NCBI RefSeq assembly: GCF_019880545.1
Contig: NZ_JAINVW010000001.1
Coordinates: 1,054,001 to 1,118,000, forward strand
DNA length: 64,000 nucleotides
From: Flagellimonas meishanensis
GTDB lineage: Bacteria; Bacteroidota; Bacteroidia; Flavobacteriales; Flavobacteriaceae
Direction: 5' to 3'
Shown here: one piece after another, positions 8,952 to 18,358 of the stretch
Numbering within the stretch: position 1 is the first letter of the stretch
Layout: every line of letters begins with the position of its first letter
The notes under the pieces: model-generated
Told to the model about the DNA's origin: nothing
The model's database searches: none
What the model saw: only the letters and a program-made list of their open reading frames with translations
Translations under genes and position numbers: made by a program

Positions 8952-9740
8952 TTGAAAACAGCTACTCTTTTGATAATTCCCGTTATGGTAATGATTTCAT
9001 GTAAAAATGAAGGTAATAAACCTAAAGACAATGCCAACGACGTTAAAAGTGAGATTAGTTTTTATACTACAGACGATATTAAGATATACGGGGATCTTTA
9101 TGAGATTGATAAAGAACATACTACCCTTTTATTGTTTCATCAAGGTGGATCGAATGCAGTGGGAGAGTATTCACCAATTATCCCCAGACTAATTGAAAAG
9201 GGGTTCAATGTTTTAGCCATTGACCAGAGAATGGGTGGACAGGCTTATGGAGGTTGCAATAGGACACTGGCCAATATACCAAGCAACCACATTGGGGATG
9301 GGTATGGTTACTGTGATGCCTATAACAATCTTGAGAGTGCTTTGGATTTTGTGATTGAATCCGGCTTTATAGGAAAGAAAATCCTATGGGGGAGTAGTTA
9401 TAGTGCTTCTTTATCGATACTATTGGCGAATAAAAGGCAGGGTGATGTCAATGGCGTATTGGCCTTCTCTCCTGCATCGGGCGGACCCATGAAAGAGTGC
9501 CTACCTGATGAGTACTTCGAAACTTTGAAGATCCCTCTATTACTTTTGCGACCGGCTAATGAATTGGAAAATGAAAGCTCAAGAGTTCAGTTTGAATTGG
9601 CAAAAAGATTTGATCATAAAACCTATATAGCCAAAAATGGCATACACGGCTCATCAATGCTTGTAAAAGAAAGGGTTGGAAGTGATATTAAGGATAATTG
9701 GAATGTTGTGCTATCTTTTCTAGGGAGGATTGAACAATAG
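8952..9740 (+). CDS. alpha/beta hydrolase lipoprotein with TTG start
   Basis: 262 residues. The start is TTG, chosen because AAGGAGA sits 5 bases before it and because the next residues form a proper lipoprotein signal (TLLIIPVMVMISC, Cys17). The body is an alpha/beta hydrolase: LLLFHQGGSNAVGEYS oxyanion strand near 60, VLAIDQRMGG near 90, nucleophile elbow WGSSYSAS near 155, and IHGSS near 235 with the likely catalytic His. The elbow is GSSYS rather than GxSxG, which is permitted in some dienelactone-hydrolase relatives. Probably an outer-membrane-anchored esterase or peptidase of unknown substrate. Monocistronic. Confidence 0.85.
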   Translation: MKTATLLIIPVMVMISCKNEGNKPKDNANDVKSEISFYTTDDIKIYGDLYEIDKEHTTLLLFHQGGSNAVGEYSPIIPRLIEKGFNVLAIDQRMGGQAYGGCNRTLANIPSNHIGDGYGYCDAYNNLESALDFVIESGFIGKKILWGSSYSASLSILLANKRQGDVNGVLAFSPASGGPMKECLPDEYFETLKIPLLLLRPANELENESSRVQFELAKRFDHKTYIAKNGIHGSSMLVKERVGSDIKDNWNVVLSFLGRIEQ

Positions 9741-9824
9741 GACAATGGTCCTGAATGTAAATATTAAAAAACCCAAAGCAGCACTGATTTTTACTTTGGG
9801 ATTCAAATTAAAGTTTTAAGAAAC

Positions 9825-10710
9825 ATGGGGCAGAAAGCAGTACTTATCTCAATTTTAACGGTAGTATGCAGCGCAATCTTGGCACAAGATGGGTCAACCA
9901 ACGAATTGATTCTAACCAACAATGATTTTGAAGACCGATATGCTTCCTATTCGCCAGATGGTAAACAGATTCTTTTTGAGTCTAAAAGAAATGGAAAATG
10001 GGGAATATATTTAATGGATGATAGGGGTAACGGGGAAAGAAAATTGACCATGAACGCTAATGATAACCGAAGGCCCAGCTGGCATCCGAATGGTAAAAAG
10101 GTATTATTTGAATCCTTCAGGGATGGCAGAAATGGATTGTACACTTTAAACATTAAGAGCGGTAAGGAAAAACCAATAATAAAAGGGGGTAAAGGATTGG
10201 AGTTTATATTCGCTATGTACTCTCCAAATGGAAAAAAAATAGCAGTTAGTACGAAAGAAAATGAAAATAAAAGCAATATAGTGCTGCTCGGTAATAAAGG
10301 AAGGTTAGTTGAATGGTTAACAAAAAATGAATACAGAAACTTATATCCAAAATGGTCCACTAATGGAAAAGAAATAGTCTTTTTTTCTAGAAAGGATACA
10401 GATAATATAGATGACGAAATTTATCGGATAAATTTAGAAACGGGCCAGGAGATAAGATTGACCAATTGGCCAAGGCATAATTTTTGCCCCCTCGTGGTCA
10501 AATGATGGCCAGAATATTGTATTTGTCAAATCAATGGAAGGAACAAGGCCGGAAATATATGTTATGGACAAGGATGGTAGCAATGAAGTTAGAATTACAA
10601 ACAACAATGATGGCGACACCCTCCCTTTTTGGTCTCCAATAGAAAACAAAATACTTATAACCGGTTATAGGAATGGCAATTTCGAGATTTGTGAAATCAA
10701 ATTTCAGTGA
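9825..10710 (+). pseudogene. TolB-like WD40/PD40 beta-propeller protein, split by a frameshift
   Basis: The first frame encodes 226 residues with a signal peptide (MGQKAVLISILTVVCSAILA) and PD40 repeats such as YASYSPDGKQILFES, RPSWHPNGKKVLFES and YPKWSTNGKEIVFFS. It stops at 10503-10505 just inside the next repeat. In the adjacent frame from about 10486 the repeat continues perfectly (APSWSNDGQNIVFV, then IYVMDKDGSNEVRIT, then LPFWSPIENKILIT) to TGA at 10708-10710. One extra base in the run TTTTTGCCCCC at 10481-10491 explains it. The repaired protein would have about 294 residues, like other secreted TolB-like propellers. It could be a real lesion or a sequencing indel; no second start is obvious. 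Confidence 0.8.
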
Positions 10711-10841
10711 CTCCAACGGGGATAGGGAGGGTAGTTGTTTCCCAAGATAAATTCTGAGACCTTTCTCCGTTTTAAACTTTGAAAATGTTTATATGGATAA
10801 CCTAGCAGAGGACCTGCATAAATGCTGTACATCTAGAAAAT

Positions 10842-10870
10842 AAAAATGCTTCCAATCGCTTGGAAGCATT
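10842..10870 (-). terminator. rho-independent terminator after tRNA-Asp
   Basis: An 11 bp perfect stem (AATGCTTCCAA with TTGGAAGCATT, loop of four) at 10845-10870 is followed on the minus strand by a T run. It lies 11 bp past the tRNA 3' end. Confidence 0.85.
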
Positions 10871-10881
10871 AACTTTATTTG

Positions 10882-10955
10882 CGGTCTGGACGGGACTCGA
10901 ACCCGCGACCCCCTGCGTGACAGGCAGGTATTCTAACCAACTGAACTACCAGACC
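10882..10955 (-). tRNA. tRNA-Asp (anticodon GTC)
   Basis: A 74-base cloverleaf. The acceptor arms GGTCTGG and CCAGACC pair fully and the discriminator is G. The anticodon stem is CCTGC/GCAGG with loop CTGTCAC, giving anticodon GTC. The T arm holds GGTTCGAGTCC. CCA is not encoded. Confidence 0.97.
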
Positions 10956-11032
10956 AATGATTTTGTCCTTTAAGGGACCCTGACAACAGTCAGGTTAAAA
11001 TCTTGTTGCGAGTGCTTTTTTAGAAGCGAGTG

Positions 11033-11061
11033 CAAATATACACTCTCAATTCGGATTCAAA
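11033..11061 (-). promoter_or_regulatory. promoter of tRNA-Asp
   Basis: Read on the minus strand: TTTG (11061-11058), 17 bases, then TATATTTG (11040-11033), an exact TAnnTTTG match. The same TATATTTG octamer precedes rpsP and the tRNA-Leu locus in this window. Confidence 0.7.
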
Positions 11062-11086
11062 AAACATTTTTTTAAAAATTAGCGGC

Positions 11087-12016
11087 TTAAACAAACTTTT
11101 GCTGCTCTGTCATAAACGTGTTCAATACCTTGGTAAAATTGGATTGGACATCCACATTCACATACTTTATGCCATACCTTATGCATTGTAGCTTCAGGTT
11201 GTTTTGATATTCCATTACTTTTTGACTGTAAGCCTTCTGGATGTTTTCTGCGTATAGATCAATATGGGCGCCGGTTTCCACGTCCACAAATCGCTTGGGG
11301 GTGTTTTCAAAAGCGAAGTCCAGTTCATGTTTTTTATCCAAAAGATGAAACAGTACCACAGCGTGCTTGTTGTATTTCAAATGCCGTAGGGCATCAAAAA
11401 GCTCAGCTTCCCCTGTTTCGGTCTGGAACATATCCGAAAACAGGATGATAAGACTCCGCCGATGCACTTTTTCGGCTATTTGGTGCAGGTAGGTGTAGGT
11501 CTTTGTGGTTTCGGATTTACCCCTGTTCTGGGCAACCTCGTTCAATTTTGAATAGAGCATCTGAAAATGCCTTTCACTACTCTTTTCAGTAGTGTGAAAG
11601 TTATAAGTGTCCGAATAGATGCTCAATCCAACGGCATCCCTTTGTTTTTTCAGTATTTGCATTAGTGCGGCCATGGCCAGCACGCCAAAACCTATTTTGT
11701 TTAGGTTGTTCAGGGAGAGCTTCTTTACCTCTGGGTAATACATGGAAGCGGAGTTGTCCAAGACCATGTGGCACCTCAAATTCGTTTCATCCTCGTAACG
11801 TTTGGTATAGAGCCTATCCGTTTTTGCAAACAATTTCCAATCGATGTGTTTGGTGCTTTCCCCGGGATTATAGATTTTATGTTCGGCAAATTCCGCTGAA
11901 AATCCGTGAAACGGACTTTTGTGGATGCCGCTGATAAATCCCTCTACAATCTGGTGGGCCAAAAGCTCCAGGTTTTGAAACAGCGGGGCGCTGTGAAGTT
12001 CAGATCTTAAATCCAT
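11087..12016 (-). CDS. DUF58 domain protein (vWA-like, MoxR-associated type)
   Basis: 309 residues, no signal peptide. It contains the DUF58 signature near residues 40-75 (GFSAEFAEHKIYNPGES, HIDWKLFAKTDRLYTKRYEDE), then a von Willebrand A-like core with the metal site DNSASM near 88 and SDMFQ near 195. DUF58 proteins are usually encoded beside MoxR AAA ATPases and are thought to act in metal-dependent assembly of membrane or periplasmic complexes. No MoxR gene lies within the window. It lies downstream of trxA, separated by a strong terminator, so it is probably transcribed on its own. Confidence 0.88.
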   Translation of the reverse strand: MDLRSELHSAPLFQNLELLAHQIVEGFISGIHKSPFHGFSAEFAEHKIYNPGESTKHIDWKLFAKTDRLYTKRYEDETNLRCHMVLDNSASMYYPEVKKLSLNNLNKIGFGVLAMAALMQILKKQRDAVGLSIYSDTYNFHTTEKSSERHFQMLYSKLNEVAQNRGKSETTKTYTYLHQIAEKVHRRSLIILFSDMFQTETGEAELFDALRHLKYNKHAVVLFHLLDKKHELDFAFENTPKRFVDVETGAHIDLYAENIQKAYSQKVMEYQNNLKLQCIRYGIKYVNVDVQSNFTKVLNTFMTEQQKFV

Positions 12017-12034
12017 CTTGGTCCAAGATAAAAC

Positions 12035-12066
12035 AAAAAAGGTTTGGCAATTGCCAAACCTTTTTT
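12035..12066. terminator. bidirectional rho-independent terminator
   Basis: A perfect 32 bp palindrome, A6-GGTTTGGCAA then its complement ending in T6. It should end trxA transcripts on the minus strand; no plus-strand gene lies to its left to need it. Confidence 0.9.
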
Positions 12067-12088
12067 AAAATCCCAAAGGGGATTTTTT

Positions 12089-12406
12089 TTACAATGCCGC
12101 ATCTATGGCATCCGTATATACTTTTTTGGGAGATACCCCTACCTGACGGTTGATTATCTCTCCATTTTTGAAGACCAATACGGTTGGTATGTTCCTGACA
12201 CCATATTTCGCAGCATACTGCTGATTGGAATCTACATCCACTTTTCCTACCACGGCCTTTCCTTCATATTCTGCGCTGACCTCTTCGATGATGGGGCCAA
12301 CCATTCTACAGGGACCGCACCAAGCCGCCCAAAAATCGACAACTACGGGTTTGTCGCTCTTAAGTACTACATCTTCAAAAGTTTCGTCTGTTATCTCTAG
12401 TGCCAT
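12089..12406 (-). CDS. trxA: thioredoxin
   Basis: 105 residues with the start set at MALEITDETF. An upstream in-frame ATG exists at 12439, but an exact -7 element (TAACTTTG, 12434-12427) falls between the two and makes the shorter form right. The redox motif WCGPC has its cysteines at 30 and 33, followed by the usual PTVLVFKNGE loop with cis-Pro. The protein reduces disulfides in cytoplasmic proteins such as ribonucleotide reductase and peroxiredoxins, and is recycled by thioredoxin reductase (not in this window). Monocistronic. Confidence 0.96.
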   Translation of the reverse strand: MALEITDETFEDVVLKSDKPVVVDFWAAWCGPCRMVGPIIEEVSAEYEGKAVVGKVDVDSNQQYAAKYGVRNIPTVLVFKNGEIINRQVGVSPKKVYTDAIDAAL

Positions 12407-12426
12407 CTTTTGTATTTTAATGTTCG

Positions 12427-12434
12427 CAAAGTTA
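12427..12434 (-). promoter_or_regulatory. -7 promoter element of trxA
   Basis: TAACTTTG on the minus strand is an exact TAnnTTTG match. Transcription would begin near 12420, giving a leader of about 14 bases and excluding the in-frame ATG at 12439. Confidence 0.55.
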
Positions 12435-12506
12435 GTCAAATATTGCCCAGCATCCTTACCGCTACTACATTCATTTTAATTATGGCACCATTGGCTTTGG
12501 TTATGC

Positions 12507-15500
12507 CTAATTTAATTTATAATGAATCTCGTTCGCTTCCAAAACAGATAACAACTCACTGTTTATCTTAACCTTTTGTTTTCTGCTGGAAAGCTTCAGT
12601 TTTATTTCATCCTCCATTTCATACACGACAAAATTGAGCGGATGGTCCCCTTTATACGACCTAAGCGTGTCTTTTAGGGTTTGGATGCGCTTTTCCTGAA
12701 GGCGTCCAATATCCAGTTTAATGGTCAATTTTTTGGCAAAAGAGTCCATTACATCCTGAAGCAGCTTAAAGTCATTGAACTGTAGACGGGGCTCTCCTTT
12801 TTTGCCAGTTTCCCGATTTACCCAGCCCTCTCGAACAAAGGCTTTGACGTACACGAAGGAATTGATCATCAAAAAATGTCTGAACTTCAGGTACTCCTCC
12901 CCAAAAATCCGAAACTCGTGGGTATCGGTATAATCCTCCAGCGTGAAGAGCCCCCAGCCTTTGCCATTTTTTGATATTCGGTGCTGCACATCGGTGATCA
13001 CTCCCGCAACGGAAAGTTCCCGATTCACATAGTCATCCAAATTGGAAAAAACAGAAACGTTGGTATTGCAGAATGCCTTTATCTCCTTTTTGAAATCGTC
13101 CAAGGGGTGGCCCGAAATATAGATGCCCACCACTTCCTTTTCCCTGCGGAGTTTTTCCATGGTGCCCCAATCCTCACAAGGTGGAACCAAGGGTTCTGGA
13201 ATTTGGACCTCGCTGGCCTCCCCAAAGAGACTGACCTGGGACGAATTCTCATTTTCCTGGAACTTGGCACCATATTTAATGGCCTTTTCCAAAAAGCTGA
13301 TACCATCACCATCATGATGGAAATATTGTGCCCGATGCGTGTCTGTGAATGAGTCGAAGCCTCCGGCCAGGGCTAAGTTTTCAAAGGCCTTTTTATTGGC
13401 CGATCTTAAATCCACCCGCTTGGACAGGTCAAAGACAGATTTATAAGGGCCGTCTTTTTTACGGTTTTCCACAATGGTTTCCACCGCAGAACGGCCAACC
13501 CCCTTTATGGCACCCATGCCAAAACGAATCGCATTGTCCTTGTTGACGGCAAACTTATAATAGGATTCATTCACATCGGGTCCCAAAACCACCAATCCCA
13601 TACGCTTACATTCCTCCATAAAGAAGGTTACCTGTTTTATGTCGTTCATATTGTTGGACAGGACCGCGGCCATATACTCGGCAGGGTAGTGGGCCTTCAA
13701 ATAGGCGGTTTGGTATGCGATATAGGCATAACAGGTAGAGTGGCTCTTGTTGAAGGCATACGATGCGAACGCTTCCCAATCCTTCCAAATTTTCTCGAGC
13801 ACCTCCCGTGGATGGCCATTTTTTTCTCCTCCGTCCAAAAACTGTGGCCTCAATTTTTGCAGTAGGGCAAATATCTTTTTCCCCATCGCTTTTCGCAGCA
13901 CATCGGCATCGCCCTTGGAGAAACCGGCCAATTTTTGCGAGAGCAACATCACTTGTTCCTGATAGACTGTGATGCCGTAAGTTTCTTTCAAGTACTCTTC
14001 CATTTCGGGAAGGTCATAGGTGATTTCCTCGTCGCCATGTTTTCGGGCAATGAAACTTGGAATATATTCCATAGGACCGGGACGGTAGAGCGCATTCATG
14101 GCGATGAGGTCATCAAAAACCGTAGGTTTCAGGTTTTTCATGTGCTTTTGCATCCCAGGGGATTCGTATTGGAAAATACCAACGGTGTCGCCCCTTTGAA
14201 AAAGCTCATAGGTCTTTTCATCGTCCAGGGGAAACTCATCAGGAACCAGCTCAATACCTGTCCTTGCCTTAACGATTTTGACCGTATCCTTAATGAGAGT
14301 AAGGGTCTTTAGGCCCAAAAAGTCCATTTTGAGCAATCCGGCACTTTCCACCACGGAGTTGTCGAACTGGGTAACATACAGGTCTGAATCTTTTGCTGTG
14401 GCAACAGGCACAAAATTGGTAATATCATCCGGTGTGATGATGACCCCGCAAGCATGGATTCCCGTATTTCGGAGTGAACCTTCCAGCACACGGGCCATCT
14501 TTACGGTCTGGCCCTCTAAATCATCCCCCTCCGAAATATTGAGCAATTCATGAACTTTCTCCAGCTCATCGGAACGAAACCGTTTCTTCAGATCGGCTTC
14601 TTCCGTACCAAAAATCTTGTCCAGTTTGGACATATTGGGTATGAGCTTGGCAATCCGGTCGGCATCATTGAGAGGAAGGTCCAAAACGCGCGCCGTATCC
14701 CGAATGGAAGATTTGGCCGCCATGGTGCCGTATGTAATGATCTGGGCCACTTGGTTGGCTCCATATTTATTGATGACGTAGTCCATGACCTTGCTCCGTC
14801 CTTCATCATCAAAGTCGATATCAATATCGGGCATGGATACCCTATCCGGATTCAAGAATCGCTCAAAAAGCAGATCGTACTTTAAGGGGTCGATATTGGT
14901 TATGCCCAGGCAATAGGCGACCACGGAACCGGCTGCGGAGCCGCGTCCCGGCCCAACCGAGACACCCATGTTCCTTGCTTCACGGATAAAGTCTTCCACA
15001 ATGAGAAAATAGCCTGGATAACCGGAGTTTTCTATGGTGGTCAGTTCAAAATCCACTCGCTCAAGAATGGGATCGGTGAGCTCTCCATAGCGTTTTTTCG
15101 CACCTTCCATGGTAATATGCCTCAAATAGGCATTTTCTCCGCGCTTGCCACCATCCAATTCATCCTCATTTACCTTGAATTCGTTGGGGATATCAAATTT
15201 TGGAAGCAAAATGTCGCTTGCCAGATTGAAGGGCTCTATCTTATCCACAATCTCCTTTATGTTGAGAATGGCCTCGGGAACGTCCTTAAAAAGTTCCTTC
15301 ATCTCATTTGAAGACTTGAAGTAGTACTCTTGATTTGGAAGGCCATAGCGATATCCTCGACCCCGGCCTATGGGTGTAGCCTGCTTTTCCCCGTCCTTTA
15401 CGCAAAGCAAAATATCGTGGGCCTCAGCATCTTTCTTATTACAATAATAGGTATTGTTTGTCGCCACCAATTTTACGTTGTGTTCCTTGCCAAACTGCAT

Positions 15501-16892
15501 CAAAACTTGGTTCACCCGATCCTCGTCCTCTTGCCCGTGACGCATCATCTCTATATAAAGGTCATCACCAAACTGCTCTTTCCACCACAATAGGGCCTCT
15601 TCAGCCTGTTTTTCGCCCACATTCAATATCTTATAGGGGACCTCACCATACAGGTTTCCGGTAAGGGCGATGATGTTTTCCTTGTATTGCGATACAATTT
15701 TCTTGTCTATGCGTGGTACATAATAGAAACCATCGGTATAGGCAATGGACGACATTTTGGCCAGATTATGGTATCCTTTTTTGTTCTTGGCAAGCAAAAC
15801 TATCTGGTGGCCGTAGTCCTTTACATTTTTATTGGTATGGTCCTCGCAAACGAAGAATTCACATCCAACTATGGGAATGATTTCTTTTGCAGGGGGTATT
15901 TCACCCGTATCCCCTAAGGATTCATTTTGTTCTTGGACGGATTTATTATGGGCCATTACTTCTTTCACAAAGTGAAAGGCCCCCATCATATTAGCATGAT
16001 CGGTCAATGCAACGGCGGGCATTCCATTGTCCGCAGCGGATTTGACCAAATCCCTTATGTTGATGGTGGATTGAAGTACTGAAAACTGCGAATGATTGTG
16101 AAGATGTGCAAATGGGGCATCTTCAAGGGCTTGAATATTTACCTTGATTTCCTTAGCGGAAACTTCGCCCGTATCCTTCGCCCAAAGTGCATCTGCAATT
16201 TCCTGGGAAGCTTTTTTGAGGTTGATGTGCTTTAACCCAATGAGTTTGATCTCTTGCGGATTGACCTCTGAGAACCGTTCAAAGTAATCGGGCTGCACAT
16301 CAAGTTCCTTGGCAGGGAAATGTCTTTTTCTGACCAATTCCAAAAAGCATCGTGTTGTAGCCTCCACATCGGCGGTGGCATTATGGGCTTCGGCAAAAGG
16401 TTCGCCAAATAGATGTTCGTGCAGTTCGGTAAGTGTGGGCAGCTTAAACTTTCCGCCGCGCCCCCCTGGCAATCTACAAAGTTCGGCCGTGGCCTCGGTA
16501 CAGGTGTCCAGGATGGGCAGGGCGGTCAGTTTGCTCCCAACTTGCATCCTATGGAACTCGCATCCCATAATATTGATATCGAAATCCACATTTTGGCCAA
16601 CCACAAATTTTGCTTTGGAAAGCGCTTTGTTGAATTCCTCTAGGACAAGGGTCAAATCCGCCCCCTTTTTTTCGGCAAGCGCGGTTGAGATGCCATGCAC
16701 CTGTTCCGATTCATAGGGAATGTTGAAACCTTCGGGCCGTACCAAAAAATCTTTGTTTTCCACCAAATTTCCCATTTCATCATGCAGTTGCCAAGCAATC
16801 TGGACACATCTAGGCCAGTTGTCGGTATCTGTGATGGGAGCATCCCATCGCTTGGGCAGACCGGTGGTTTCGGTATCAAAGATCAGGTACAT
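12507..16892 (-). CDS. dnaE: DNA polymerase III alpha subunit with fused N-terminal 3'-5' exonuclease
   Basis: 1461 residues from ATG at 16892, where MYLIFDTETTGL begins the exonuclease; an in-frame ATG 29 codons upstream only adds an unconserved tail. Residues 1-190 are a DEDDh proofreading exonuclease (FDTETTG, VVGQNVDFDIN, HNATADVEAT), equivalent to E. coli DnaQ. A PHP domain follows from about 260 (HLHNHSQFS). The polymerase palm holds the catalytic PDIDID at 688-693. A tail with helix-hairpin-helix and OB domains carries a clamp-binding QVSLF near residue 1215. This is the main replicative polymerase. The exonuclease fusion appears usual for flavobacterial DnaE, from memory. It is transcribed alone. 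Confidence 0.97.
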   Translation of the reverse strand: MYLIFDTETTGLPKRWDAPITDTDNWPRCVQIAWQLHDEMGNLVENKDFLVRPEGFNIPYESEQVHGISTALAEKKGADLTLVLEEFNKALSKAKFVVGQNVDFDINIMGCEFHRMQVGSKLTALPILDTCTEATAELCRLPGGRGGKFKLPTLTELHEHLFGEPFAEAHNATADVEATTRCFLELVRKRHFPAKELDVQPDYFERFSEVNPQEIKLIGLKHINLKKASQEIADALWAKDTGEVSAKEIKVNIQALEDAPFAHLHNHSQFSVLQSTINIRDLVKSAADNGMPAVALTDHANMMGAFHFVKEVMAHNKSVQEQNESLGDTGEIPPAKEIIPIVGCEFFVCEDHTNKNVKDYGHQIVLLAKNKKGYHNLAKMSSIAYTDGFYYVPRIDKKIVSQYKENIIALTGNLYGEVPYKILNVGEKQAEEALLWWKEQFGDDLYIEMMRHGQEDEDRVNQVLMQFGKEHNVKLVATNNTYYCNKKDAEAHDILLCVKDGEKQATPIGRGRGYRYGLPNQEYYFKSSNEMKELFKDVPEAILNIKEIVDKIEPFNLASDILLPKFDIPNEFKVNEDELDGGKRGENAYLRHITMEGAKKRYGELTDPILERVDFELTTIENSGYPGYFLIVEDFIREARNMGVSVGPGRGSAAGSVVAYCLGITNIDPLKYDLLFERFLNPDRVSMPDIDIDFDDEGRSKVMDYVINKYGANQVAQIITYGTMAAKSSIRDTARVLDLPLNDADRIAKLIPNMSKLDKIFGTEEADLKKRFRSDELEKVHELLNISEGDDLEGQTVKMARVLEGSLRNTGIHACGVIITPDDITNFVPVATAKDSDLYVTQFDNSVVESAGLLKMDFLGLKTLTLIKDTVKIVKARTGIELVPDEFPLDDEKTYELFQRGDTVGIFQYESPGMQKHMKNLKPTVFDDLIAMNALYRPGPMEYIPSFIARKHGDEEITYDLPEMEEYLKETYGITVYQEQVMLLSQKLAGFSKGDADVLRKAMGKKIFALLQKLRPQFLDGGEKNGHPREVLEKIWKDWEAFASYAFNKSHSTCYAYIAYQTAYLKAHYPAEYMAAVLSNNMNDIKQVTFFMEECKRMGLVVLGPDVNESYYKFAVNKDNAIRFGMGAIKGVGRSAVETIVENRKKDGPYKSVFDLSKRVDLRSANKKAFENLALAGGFDSFTDTHRAQYFHHDGDGISFLEKAIKYGAKFQENENSSQVSLFGEASEVQIPEPLVPPCEDWGTMEKLRREKEVVGIYISGHPLDDFKKEIKAFCNTNVSVFSNLDDYVNRELSVAGVITDVQHRISKNGKGWGLFTLEDYTDTHEFRIFGEEYLKFRHFLMINSFVYVKAFVREGWVNRETGKKGEPRLQFNDFKLLQDVMDSFAKKLTIKLDIGRLQEKRIQTLKDTLRSYKGDHPLNFVVYEMEDEIKLKLSSRKQKVKINSELLSVLEANEIHYKLN

Positions 16893-16982
16893 AAATGTTC
16901 TTAAGGATTGGAAGAAATTAAGCAATAAATGTAAGCAAGAAGATGGTTTTGGTAAAATTGAGTTTTTAGGAGTTATCAACGA

Positions 16983-17014
16983 AAAAAGCCAGACCTTAAA
17001 AGGTCTGGCTTTTT
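16983..17014. terminator. bidirectional rho-independent terminator
   Basis: A 14 bp perfect stem (A5-GCCAGACCT and its complement ending in T5) with a four-base loop. On the minus strand it ends the 17035 gene. Confidence 0.9.
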
Positions 17015-17034
17015 CCAGCTTATTTTATTCCTGA

Positions 17035-17490
17035 TTAGGAGACCGCTTCTTCATATAGGTTGGCAGTTTGCAAGGTTTCCCTTATCATGTTTCGTTGTCG
17101 CATCAACAGGTTTTCGGTTGATGGTGGCAACACGAAGTCGGAGTCGTTGATAATGTCATTATAGGTTTCAATGGCTTCGTTTTCGCCACGACTTACTTCT
17201 TCCAACATGGCTTCATCGTCATTTGATGTAAAGAGTGATTTGAAATCGATCCATGTTCTGTGCAAGGTTCCTTTGGTGCTTCCACCTTTGTCCGGATTTT
17301 GTCCGAAAGCCTTTATTTCCTTCTTCAGCTCGTGGCCGAAATCATATCGTTGTTTGGCCCTGTTTTCAAAGAACTCCTTTATGACTTGATTGTTTGCCTT
17401 TTCTGCAACTTGCTTAAAGCCTTTTTCGGCATCATAAGTGCGTTCCAATAATTCGTTTAGTTTGTTTGAAATTTCTACTGTGTACTTCAT
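17035..17490 (-). CDS. PA2169/DUF2383-type four-helix bundle protein
   Basis: 151 residues, soluble, nearly all helical. The pattern fits the ferritin-like PA2169 family: an N-terminal helix LNELLERTYDAEKGFKQVAEKANNQ, then FFENRAKQRYDFGHELKKEI, then a helix with EVSRGENEAIETYNDIIND. These Glu and His positions resemble ferritin-like metal ligands, but members have no firmly assigned function; they are often stress-induced. It is flanked by terminators or gaps and probably monocistronic. Confidence 0.8.
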   Translation of the reverse strand: MKYTVEISNKLNELLERTYDAEKGFKQVAEKANNQVIKEFFENRAKQRYDFGHELKKEIKAFGQNPDKGGSTKGTLHRTWIDFKSLFTSNDDEAMLEEVSRGENEAIETYNDIINDSDFVLPPSTENLLMRQRNMIRETLQTANLYEEAVS

Positions 17491-17646
17491 TTAATCTACT
17501 TCATTTTAAATTAAAATGCCATTGACTCTCAATAGCTTGTATATAACTTACAGATTTTTTGACCAATTCCAAATCTGAGGGCACCTTTAATATAGTTTTA
17601 ACGGGATTTGACGAAATTGTTAAAAGGATTTAACTTTTTGATTTCC

Positions 17647-17680
17647 TTTGGGATGCAATAAAGAAATAAATGTATATTTG
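17647..17680 (+). promoter_or_regulatory. promoter of the rpsP operon
   Basis: TATATTTG at 17673-17680 is an exact TAnnTTTG. A TTTG lies 22 bases upstream at 17647-17650, slightly farther than the usual 19. The leader to the rpsP ATG is about 65 bases. Confidence 0.6.
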
Positions 17681-17751
17681 CACCCGCTTAAGTAAAAAGC
17701 AGTTGAAAAGAATTAATAACCAGGGTCGGGCACCCTACAAATTAATGTGAT

Positions 17752-18348
17752 ATGCCAGTTAAGATTAGACTTCAGAGACACGGTAAAAAAGGTAAACCAT
17801 TCTTTTGGGTGGTTGCCGCAGATTCCAGAGCAAAAAGGGACGGTAAATTTTTGGAGAAATTGGGAATTTATAACCCAAATACCAACCCAGCCACCATCGA
17901 CATCAATGTTGACAATTCTGTAAAATGGTTGCAGCATGGGGCGCAACCAACCGATACCGCTAGGGCAATCCTATCTTACAAAGGAGTTTTGTTGAAACAC
18001 CATTTGTTGGGAGGTGTTGCCAAGGGCGCACTAACCGAAGAGCAGGTGGAGGAGAAGTTCAACGCGTGGTTGGAAGAGAAAGAGAAAGCCATTCAGGCCA
18101 AAAAAGATGGTTTGGGCAAAGCAGAGGCCGACGCTCGTGCAAAAGCATTGGAAGCTGAAAAGGAGGCCAACGAGAAAAGGGCAGCTGCCGCGGTTGAAGT
18201 AGAAGAGGAGGTTGCTGAAGAAGCTGCCGAAACCACCGAAGCGGTCGCTGAGGAAGCTCCTGTGGCGGAAGAACCTGCAAAGGAAACTGCTGAGGAGGCC
18301 GTAGCCGAGGCTCCTGCCGAGGAAGAAGCTTCCAAAGAAGAAGAATAG
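17752..18348 (+). CDS. rpsP: 30S ribosomal protein S16 with long Ala/Glu-rich tail
   Basis: 198 residues. The first ~85 are a normal S16 (MPVKIRLQRHGKKGKPFFW, GKFLEKLGIYNPN, DTARAILSYKGVLLKHHL). A lysine-rich helical stretch follows, then from about residue 145 a tail made almost only of Ala, Glu, Pro and Val. E. coli S16 has 82 residues; tails like this are familiar in Bacteroidota S16. S16 binds 16S rRNA helices early in small-subunit assembly; the tail has no known role. It leads the operon rpsP-rimM-trmN. Confidence 0.97.
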   Translation: MPVKIRLQRHGKKGKPFFWVVAADSRAKRDGKFLEKLGIYNPNTNPATIDINVDNSVKWLQHGAQPTDTARAILSYKGVLLKHHLLGGVAKGALTEEQVEEKFNAWLEEKEKAIQAKKDGLGKAEADARAKALEAEKEANEKRAAAAVEVEEEVAEEAAETTEAVAEEAPVAEEPAKETAEEAVAEAPAEEEASKEEE

Positions 18349-18358
18349 AAATTGGACA

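Noticed and set aside
9825..10710. Programmed frameshift in the TolB-like gene
   Set aside because: The site is not a classical slippery heptamer with a downstream structure; a plain indel is simpler.
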